This document shows positions 1 through 4,820 of a stretch of DNA of 6,128 nt, piece after piece. The notes under the pieces were generated by a model, which was not told the origin of the DNA, did no database searches, and worked only from the letters and a program-made list of their open reading frames with translations. Position numbers and translations under genes: made by a program. Source of the stretch: Candidatus Nanopelagicales bacterium (GTDB taxonomy: Bacteria; Actinomycetota; Actinomycetes; S36-B12; UBA10799); NCBI GenBank assembly GCA_025455985.1, contig JALOLM010000227.1:1-6128 (forward strand), in the 5' to 3' direction. How positions within the stretch are numbered: the first letter of the stretch is position 1; each line of letters opens with the position of its first letter.

Positions 1-1017
1 AAGGACCTGCCGAGCATCAACGTCGTGCGGCACAACGGCACACTCATCGCGCTGGCTGAGCAGTCGCGCAGCTACCGGATCACCGAAGACCTGCAGACGC
101 TCGGGCCCGAGACCTTCGGCGACGCATTCCCCATGGGCTTCTGCGCGCACCCCAAAGTGGACCCGCTCACCGGCGAGCTGATCGTGTTCCAGTACGCACT
201 CTGGGCACCCTTCTTGCAGTGGGCGGTGATCGGCCCGGACGGTTCCGTGGCCAGCGGGCCGCACCCCGTGGAAACTGTGGACCGCGCGCACATGGTCCAC
301 GACTTCGTCATCACCGCAACCAAGATCGTGCTCGTTCTGAGTCCGGCGGTGTTCGACCTGGAACGGCTGCTGCGCGGCGAGGGGTCACCTCTGGACTGGC
401 AGGCGCAGTTGGGCACCCGCATCGCGGTCATCGACCGGGCCGGCGCGCAGCCCACCCGCTGGTACCAGACCGAGCCCTTCTGGACGTGGCACTTCGGCAA
501 CGGCTTCGACGATGGCCCAGACGTGGTGTTCGACGGCGTGCGGTGGGAGCACCTCGGCATCGGCCTCGCGGGCGACGACGGCTACAACCCAGGTGAGTAT
601 GCACGCTTCCGTCTGCGGCCCGGCACCGAAGCGGTGCTACATGAAACCGTCGTCGACCGGCGCATGGAGTTCCCGCGCATCGACGACCGGCTCATCGGGC
701 AGCGGCACGAACAGGTGGCAGTCGGTACGACGACGGGTCAACGCGAGGTCCCCACCGGCCAGTTCGACGCGGTCATGACGCTCAACCCCGACACTGGGTC
801 GACAACCCTCTGGGATGCCGGCGACCTGTCAGTGGGCGAGCCCTGTTTCGTTCCCGGCGACGACGGCGGTTACTACACGACGTTCGCCATCGACCGGACG
901 TCATACGACAGCTACCTGCTGATCCTGCGAGCAGCCGACGTTGCCGCCGGCCCGGTGGCCCAGATCGACATCGGCTCCCGCGTCCCCTTGGGCTTGCACG
1001 GGACCTGGATCGACTGA
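1..1017 (+). CDS. Carotenoid oxygenase family protein (5'-truncated by window edge)
   Basis: The reading frame is open from base 1 and ends at TGA 1015-1017, giving 338 visible residues. The true start lies upstream. Family members are usually about 450-500 residues, so roughly the first quarter to third is missing. These enzymes are non-haem Fe(II) dioxygenases that cleave a double bond in carotenoids, apocarotenoids or stilbenes, and they fold as a seven-bladed propeller. All four expected iron-binding histidines are visible with family contexts: H50 in AHPKVDPLTGEL, H100 in MVHDFVIT, H164 in WTWHFGNGF, and H333 in the C-terminal LHGTWI. FPRIDDRLIG and the GEPCFVPG...DDGGYY region also fit the family. 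The first codons (KDLPSINVVRHNGTLIALAE) match the usual NxxVVRH blade, so the GTG at 25 is internal. The protein is probably cytosolic. The substrate cannot be read from the sequence. Its stop abuts the stop of a gene relic on the other strand. Confidence 0.93.
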   Translation, partial: KDLPSINVVRHNGTLIALAEQSRSYRITEDLQTLGPETFGDAFPMGFCAHPKVDPLTGELIVFQYALWAPFLQWAVIGPDGSVASGPHPVETVDRAHMVHDFVITATKIVLVLSPAVFDLERLLRGEGSPLDWQAQLGTRIAVIDRAGAQPTRWYQTEPFWTWHFGNGFDDGPDVVFDGVRWEHLGIGLAGDDGYNPGEYARFRLRPGTEAVLHETVVDRRMEFPRIDDRLIGQRHEQVAVGTTTGQREVPTGQFDAVMTLNPDTGSTTLWDAGDLSVGEPCFVPGDDGGYYTTFAIDRTSYDSYLLILRAADVAAGPVAQIDIGSRVPLGLHGTWID

Positions 1018-1137
1018 CTAAGGCTGGAGGCGGGCACGGCCCAGGTTGCCGTCAGGTAGGCGTCACCGAACAAGACCGACTCCCACCGGTTGACGTAATG
1101 GACCGGCGTTGAAACCGCTATAGGTGCGATCGCGACG
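1018..1137 (-). pseudogene. Decayed 3' end of a second substrate-binding protein gene (paralogue of 2919-3800)
   Basis: The minus strand reads NRWESVLFGDAYLT at 1091-1050. The intact gene at 2919-3800 reads KRWESLLFGQAGDEYLT, so three codons are missing in frame here. A one-base loss shifts the frame, and the relic then ends GRARLQP-stop (TAG, 1020-1018) against GRVRFLP-stop. Upstream, TRRDRTY (1140-1120) aligns with TTRDRSY (residues 234-240 of the intact gene). About 50 bases between these blocks are lost, again changing frame. A hand alignment of the main blocks matches about 55 of 68 bases, gaps excluded. No start codon or single open frame covers the segment, so it is a relic and not a small gene. 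Similarity may continue to about 1155 (bases resembling the RYLT region) but I cannot separate that from chance. The relic fills most of the spacer between the oxygenase and the ABC genes, and its stop lies directly beside the oxygenase stop. Confidence 0.75.
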
Positions 1138-1175
1138 GGTCAACGGCCCGCGCAAGGTTGATCACTTCGTGACCC

Positions 1176-1208
1176 TTGGGCCATTCGCACCGGGCGTATT
1201 CTGGATAT
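1176..1208 (+). promoter_or_regulatory. Putative leaderless promoter of the ABC operon
   Basis: TATTCT at 1197-1202 fits the actinobacterial -10 pattern TANNNT. It is followed by exactly six bases and then the ATG at 1209, which places the expected transcription start on the A of the start codon. TTGGGC at 1176-1181 could be a -35 element with a short 15-base spacer, but this part is weak. There is no convincing Shine-Dalgarno sequence before the ATG, which agrees with a leaderless mRNA. The same spacing is seen before the genes at 3800 (minus) and 3859 (plus). This is inference from base patterns only. Confidence 0.4.
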
Positions 1209-2074
1209 ATGGACGGGCCCGCAACGGCCCTACGGCTCCAGGGCCTCACCAAGTTCTACGGGAGCCAACGCGGCATCGAGGATCTGAGTCTCGATGTGAA
1301 GACCGGCGAAGTTTTCGGATTCCTCGGCCCGAACGGCGCCGGGAAGACCACCACCATCCGCATGATCCTCGGGTTGCTTCACCCGACGGACGGCACTGGC
1401 GAGGTACTCGGGTTCGACATCGTCAAGGACAGCGTCGCTCTGAGAGCCAACACGGGCTACCTGCCCGGCGACCTCGCGCTGTACGACCGCATGACCGGAC
1501 GCGATCTGCTCGAGTTCCTGTCACGCATGCGCGGGGGCGTGCCACGCCAGCGCTATGAGGAACTCGCCGAGCGACTCCACCTCGACCTCAGTCGACGGGT
1601 CAAGGATCTGTCGCGCGGCAACCGGCAGAAGATCGGCGTGGTCGCGGCCTTCATGCACTCGCCGCAGTTGCTGGTTCTCGACGAACCGACCAGCGGCCTC
1701 GACCCGCTCGTGCAGCAGGAGTTCCAGCGTCTGGTCCGCGAGACGGTCGAAGGCGGCGCGTGGAGCAGATGGCCGACCGGGTCGGGATCGTGGTGCATGG
1801 CCGCCTGGTGGTCGTGGACAGCGTCGATGTCCTGCGCGAACGCGCGGCCCGGCGCATCGAACTGGACTTCCCGGCCGCGCCGCCGGATCTCACCGGCGCC
1901 CCGGGAGTGCAACGTGTGGAAGTTCGCGGGCCCACCGCGACGTGCTGGGTTGCCGGTGAGGCCGGGGCTCTGCTGAAGCTGGCCGTGGACCACGGGCTGG
2001 TCGACGTCCACACCCACGACCCCGACCTCGAGGATGCGTTCCTCGGATTCGTCGCCGGAGGTGAACAGTCATGA
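1209..2074 (+). pseudogene. ABC-2 type exporter ATPase, frameshifted, H-loop region deleted
   Basis: From ATG 1209 the frame encodes an ABC ATPase: Walker A GPNGAGKTT at residues 40-48, GYLPGDLALYDRMTG at 83-97 in the Q-loop position (the usual Gln is absent), signature LSRGN at 134-138, Walker B LLVLDEP at 154-160, and D-loop SGLD at 162-165. Family similarity stops after residue 183 (base 1757). It resumes one frame back at 1760 with VEQMADRVGIVVHGRLVVVD and runs to TGA 2072-2074. The roughly 12 residues that should lie between, which carry the switch histidine (usually FLSSH), are absent, so about 34 bases are missing. Read without correction, the upstream frame ends at 1976 as a 255-residue chimera. 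Restored, the protein would be about 300 residues, normal for the family. It would have powered the permease encoded next, which it overlaps by ATGA. This is either a real disruption or a sequence error. A slippage rescue would still lack the H-loop. Confidence 0.85.
2057..2064 (+). promoter_or_regulatory. Strong ribosome binding site for the ABC permease
   Basis: GGAGGTGA lies six bases before the ATG at 2071 and is close to a perfect anti-16S match. It sits inside the last codons of the ATPase frame. The site can load ribosomes on the permease independently of translation through the damaged ATPase, and it supports 2071 as the permease start. Confidence 0.8.
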
Positions 2075-2910
2075 GTGCGGTCGTCCTTCCCATCCCACGC
2101 GCGATGCCGCAGGTGTTGACGTTGACGCTGCGCACACTGCGCGAACGGTGGCGCTCGACGTTCGGCTGGGGTCTCGGGCTGGTTCTGATCGGGATCATGC
2201 AGTTGGCCGTCTACCCCTCGGTCGCGACCTCGTCCGAGGGCATGCAGGCGTTCGTCGACCAGTGGCCCGACGCGCTCAAGGAGGCGTTCAGCCTCGACGC
2301 CTACACCACCGGCGCCGGGTTCCTCAACGCCGAGATGTTCTCGATGATGGTGCCGCTGGTTCTCATTGCGATCGCGTGCACGGGTGCGGCCGCCGCGACC
2401 GCCGGCGAAGAGGAACGGGGAACCGCAGACGTGCTCTTGTCGCTACCCGTCAGCCGCGGCCGGGTGATGGCTGCCAAGGTTCTGGCAACCGTGATCGCCG
2501 TGCTGCTGGTGGCGGCGGCGACGCTACTGACGATCGCGGTCGGGGCGCCGCTGGTGGACCTCGATGTCGGTGTGGGCGACCTGACCGCCGGCATCGCCAT
2601 GACGACCCTGCTCGCGCTGTTCTTCGGCGCGGTCACTTTGATCGTCGGGGCGCTGACCGGAAAGCGCACTGTCGCGCTCGGCGTTGGAGTGGGGCTGGCG
2701 CTTGCGGCATTCCTGCTCAATGCCCTGGCCCCGATGGCCGACTGGCTGGAGCCGTGGCAGAAGGCGTCGCCCTTCGAATGGGCGCTTGGCGACAGCCCGC
2801 TGGTCAACGGTCTCGACGTGCCGATGGCCGGACTGCTGCTCGCGCTGTCGATCATCGGCGTCATCGTGGCCGATGTGCTCTACCACCGGCACGACATCGG
2901 CGGGCGGTGA
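2071..2910 (+). CDS. ABC-2 type exporter permease
   Basis: This 279-residue membrane protein has about six hydrophobic segments, near residues 31-49, 90-111, 135-158, 170-196, 200-220 and 252-271. The stretch EEERGTADVLLSLPVSRGRV (113-132) between segments 2 and 3 matches the conserved EE-GT-LLS-PVSR element of ABC-2 permeases that pair with a separate ATPase. The start is set by ATG 2071, a strong ribosome site at 2057-2064, and an ATGA overlap with the ATPase stop, which implies a two-gene operon. The expected role is export of a drug, lipid or other hydrophobic substrate, or self-protection, as a complex with the upstream ATPase. The substrate cannot be deduced. The gene itself is undamaged although its ATPase partner is broken as read, so the transporter would be inactive unless another ATPase serves it or the break is a sequence error. 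It ends eight bases before the stop of the convergent binding-protein gene. Confidence 0.9.
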   Translation: MSAVVLPIPRAMPQVLTLTLRTLRERWRSTFGWGLGLVLIGIMQLAVYPSVATSSEGMQAFVDQWPDALKEAFSLDAYTTGAGFLNAEMFSMMVPLVLIAIACTGAAAATAGEEERGTADVLLSLPVSRGRVMAAKVLATVIAVLLVAAATLLTIAVGAPLVDLDVGVGDLTAGIAMTTLLALFFGAVTLIVGALTGKRTVALGVGVGLALAAFLLNALAPMADWLEPWQKASPFEWALGDSPLVNGLDVPMAGLLLALSIIGVIVADVLYHRHDIGGR

Positions 2911-2918
2911 CGAGGCAG

Positions 2919-3800
2919 TTACGGCAGGAACCGGACGCGGCCACCGGCCGAGGTCAGGTACTCGTCACCGGCCTGACCGAACAACAACGACTCCCACCGC
3001 TTGATGGTCGCTGGCAACTTCGCACCGATCCCCTTTGTCGGCTTCTTGCGGCTCACGTAGTACACCCCGTATGCGTGCTTGTAGCTGCGATCGCGGGTGG
3101 TCTGCTCGCTGGGCGTCACACCGTCGATCGGCACTGCGCACGTCCGGCCACTGGTCAAATACCTGCCCGCGTACGAGAGTTTCTGCACCGCCACCGCACC
3201 GCCGGTCACGGACAACGTGGAACCGTCCGTGGTGCGCTGGGCGCCAGGTGCGTACGACTTCCGGCCGAACATTTGACGGGCCTTGCCGTAACTGTCCGTC
3301 GGTGTGCGCAGGGATACCGGCTGTGACCAGTCGGCGAAGACCTGCGACCAGTTCGTGATCGACCCGTCGAGAACACCGGACAACTGGGCGTCGGTGAGTC
3401 CCTGGCAGACCGGGGAGGTGGCATCGGCAAGCAGCACATCGGCGTCGAGCCACAACAGCCGCTGCTTGAGCCCGAACTTCTTCAACTGTTTGGTCGTCAC
3501 AGCTCGGTCGTACAGTCCCGCGGTGGTGGTGCCGGTCCGCCCGCCCTGCAGTCGGAGCATGTACTTCGGCAGTTGCCGGATACTGGCGTTGGTCCACCGG
3601 ATCCGGTACTTGGTCGAACCGATCGTGAACGCGTCGATCTCCGGGGCGATGTTGGGCAGGGAAGCGGCGTCGTCCCACAACTGCGGAGGCATCTGCACGG
3701 AGACCTGCCAGAAGTCGGAGACGGTCTTCGCCTGTACCGGCGCGGCCAGGCCAAGCGACACGACGATGCCTGCGGCGATGCCGCGTCCAATGATGATCAC
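2919..3800 (-). CDS. Secreted PstS-like (PBP-like) substrate-binding protein
   Basis: This is a 293-residue protein starting with GTG 3800-3798 and ending with TAA 2921-2919. Residues 1-24 form a Sec signal peptide: a hydrophobic core around 8-20 and a VQA site before K25. There is no lipobox cysteine, so the mature protein is probably released or held loosely at the cell surface. CQGLTDAQLSGVLDGSITNW (132-151) matches the G-ITNW element of the PstS/PBP-like domain, where family members bind phosphate or another small ligand between two lobes. C132 and C221 are the only cysteines and could form a disulfide. The C-terminal RWESLLFG...YLTSAGGRVRF region is typical of this group. No importer permease or ATPase is adjacent, and the neighbouring ABC-2 pair is an exporter type, so the ligand and role are unknown. 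A decayed copy of its 3' end lies at 1018-1137. Confidence 0.8.
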   Translation of the reverse strand: MIIIGRGIAAGIVVSLGLAAPVQAKTVSDFWQVSVQMPPQLWDDAASLPNIAPEIDAFTIGSTKYRIRWTNASIRQLPKYMLRLQGGRTGTTTAGLYDRAVTTKQLKKFGLKQRLLWLDADVLLADATSPVCQGLTDAQLSGVLDGSITNWSQVFADWSQPVSLRTPTDSYGKARQMFGRKSYAPGAQRTTDGSTLSVTGGAVAVQKLSYAGRYLTSGRTCAVPIDGVTPSEQTTRDRSYKHAYGVYYVSRKKPTKGIGAKLPATIKRWESLLFGQAGDEYLTSAGGRVRFLP

Positions 3801-3812
3801 CGCCTGAGTGTA
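3801..3812 (-). promoter_or_regulatory. Putative leaderless promoter of the binding-protein gene
   Basis: On the minus strand TACACT (3812-3807) fits the TANNNT -10 pattern. It is followed by six bases (CAGGCG) and then the GTG at 3800. The predicted transcription start is therefore the G of GTG. No clear -35 box is seen. The region upstream is shared with the divergent promoter of the transglycosylase gene. Confidence 0.42.
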
Positions 3813-3846
3813 GCCGGGGCCGACGTGCGCTGACTTCGGCCGAACC

Positions 3847-3858
3847 TACGATTGAGTA
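3847..3858 (+). promoter_or_regulatory. Putative leaderless promoter of the transglycosylase gene
   Basis: TACGAT at 3847-3852 is a good TANNNT -10 box. It is followed by exactly six bases and then the GTG at 3859, which predicts transcription from the first base of the start codon. There is no purine-rich ribosome site upstream of GTG. A -35 element cannot be identified with confidence. Confidence 0.45.
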
Positions 3859-4368
3859 GTGCGACGCGTCGGTGTGCTGATCGCCGCCGCGATCGTGCTG
3901 GCGGGGTGCGGCAGCGATTTCGCGCGCACTGTGCCCAAGGAGTACCGCAAGCCGCTCAAACAAGCGGCCAAAGAATGCCCCGAACTCAGCCCGCGCCTGC
4001 TGGCCGCGCAGATCGACCAGGAGTCCGGCTTCGATCCAGATGCTGTCTCAAAGGCCGGCGCCGAAGGCATCGCGCAGTTCGTGCCCGACACCTGGGCAGT
4101 GTGGGGCCAGGACCTTGACGGTGACGGCGTGGCCTCCCCATACAACGCGCTTGAGGCGATCGACGCGCAAGCCCGGCTCATGTGTTTCCTGATCTTCGAG
4201 GCAAAGAGTTCCGGCATCGACGGCGACCCGATCGACCTGGCCCTGGCGGCCTACAACGCCGGTTGGAGCAACGTCGTGCGCTACGACGGCATCCCGCCGT
4301 TCGAGGAGACGGAGAACTACGTCAAGCGGATTCGCGACCGCGAGGACGGCTACCGGTTCCGGGGTTAG
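3859..4368 (+). CDS. Lytic transglycosylase (SLT domain) lipoprotein
   Basis: This 169-residue protein starts at GTG 3859 and ends at TAG 4366-4368. The N-terminus is a lipoprotein signal with lipobox LAGC and lipidation at C17, so the enzyme should sit on the outer face of the membrane. The SLT domain begins near residue 36. E55 in QIDQESGFDP is the expected catalytic acid, followed by GIAQF (70-74) and AYNAG (131-135), all hallmark motifs of family 1 lytic transglycosylases. These cut the MurNAc-GlcNAc bond of peptidoglycan with 1,6-anhydro ring formation. DLDGDG at 85-90 resembles a calcium-binding loop common in actinobacterial members. C40 and C109 may pair. The protein is short and carries only the catalytic domain, with no LysM or other wall-binding module. 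It is divergent from the binding-protein gene and convergent with the thioesterase gene. Confidence 0.92.
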   Translation: MRRVGVLIAAAIVLAGCGSDFARTVPKEYRKPLKQAAKECPELSPRLLAAQIDQESGFDPDAVSKAGAEGIAQFVPDTWAVWGQDLDGDGVASPYNALEAIDAQARLMCFLIFEAKSSGIDGDPIDLALAAYNAGWSNVVRYDGIPPFEETENYVKRIRDREDGYRFRG

Positions 4369-4383
4369 GCACCCCGATTCGGT
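4352..4383. terminator. Imperfect hairpin over convergent stop codons, possible bidirectional terminator
   Basis: CGGGGT (4360-4365) and ACCCCG (4371-4376) form a perfect 6-bp stem around the five-base loop TAGGC. After an internal loop, ACCG (4352-4355) pairs with CGGT (4380-4383). The hairpin spans the overlapping stop codons of the two convergent genes. There is no T-run on either side, so it is not a classical intrinsic terminator, though GC-rich actinobacteria often lack one. It may instead protect mRNA 3' ends. Confidence 0.35.
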
Positions 4384-4820
4384 CGCAACTGGTAGTAGGC
4401 GGTGCTGCTCACCACCGTGCGGCCGTCCGCGTCCTGCCCGTGCAATTCCAGGGTGAACTCCGCGCGACCGTCTCGATCAACCTGCTCCGCAAGACCCCGC
4501 CAGTGCTCGGCGTCGATAGTGGCCACCAGAGTCACGTCGCTTCGCGCGGCGGCCAGGAAACGGATGTCCACGCGGGTCACGATCGGCGTGTACTTAGTCG
4601 GATCCAGCACGCCCAGCGGGATCAGGCCGCCGGGTAGTTCGCACAGACCGAACAGCGCTCCGGCGTACATCGTGCCGAAGTGGTTTCCATTGCCCTCGAT
4701 CGGCACGCGCAGGCGCAGTCCGCCAGGACTGATCTCCTCCACCACCACGCCCAGCCGACCGATCGCAGGCACGGTCTGGTGAACGAACTGCGTGGCCAAC
4801 TCCGGGGTGATTTGGCTCAT
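4365..4820 (-). CDS. Hotdog-fold thioesterase, PaaI / YiiD C-terminal-like
   Basis: A 151-residue protein starting at ATG 4820-4818 (MSQITPEL) and ending at TAA 4367-4365. The length and the pattern are those of a single hotdog domain. NHFGTMYAGALFGLCE (46-61) forms the start of the long central helix, with N46, H47, G49, T50 and E61 in the positions used by PaaI-like and YiiD-C-like acyl-CoA thioesterases. The strand RVDIRFLAAARSD (83-95) is the typical following element. It probably hydrolyses an acyl-CoA in the cytosol, but the acyl group is unknown. The ATG overlaps the TGA of the upstream hydrolase as ATGA, so translation is likely coupled. A modest GGAG lies 11 bases upstream. Start codons further upstream in this frame would fall inside the hydrolase gene and are not favoured. 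It lacks its own visible promoter. Confidence 0.82.
   Translation of the reverse strand: MSQITPELATQFVHQTVPAIGRLGVVVEEISPGGLRLRVPIEGNGNHFGTMYAGALFGLCELPGGLIPLGVLDPTKYTPIVTRVDIRFLAAARSDVTLVATIDAEHWRGLAEQVDRDGRAEFTLELHGQDADGRTVVSSTAYYQLRPNRGA

Noticed and set aside
1125..1134. TGCGATCGCG shared by 1125-1134 and about 3085-3095 as a regulatory palindrome
   Set aside because: GCGATCGC is palindromic, but in both places it encodes part of the aligned RDR-(S/T)-Y segment, so shared gene ancestry explains it better than an operator.
1760..2074. Separate small gene starting at GTG 1760
   Set aside because: Its sequence is the C-terminal third of the ABC ATPase with no domain of its own, and it has no ribosome site. 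It is the second half of the broken gene.
2938..2950. CGGCC-ACC-GGCCG hairpin as terminator between the permease and the binding-protein gene
   Set aside because: The 5-bp stem with a 3-base loop lies in the last codons (AGGRV) of the binding-protein gene and has no T-run. Such short GC palindromes are expected by chance at this base composition.
2034..3326. 430-residue open frame on the plus strand
   Set aside because: It runs out of frame through the permease and antisense to the binding-protein gene, has Arg/Gly/Ala-rich shadow composition, and shows no domain motif. The permease frame has a strong ribosome site and conserved elements.
2965..3963. 332-residue open frame on the minus strand
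   Set aside because: It overlaps the real binding-protein gene in another frame and crosses the divergent promoter region into the transglycosylase gene. Its composition is Arg/His-rich, as expected for a GC-rich shadow frame.
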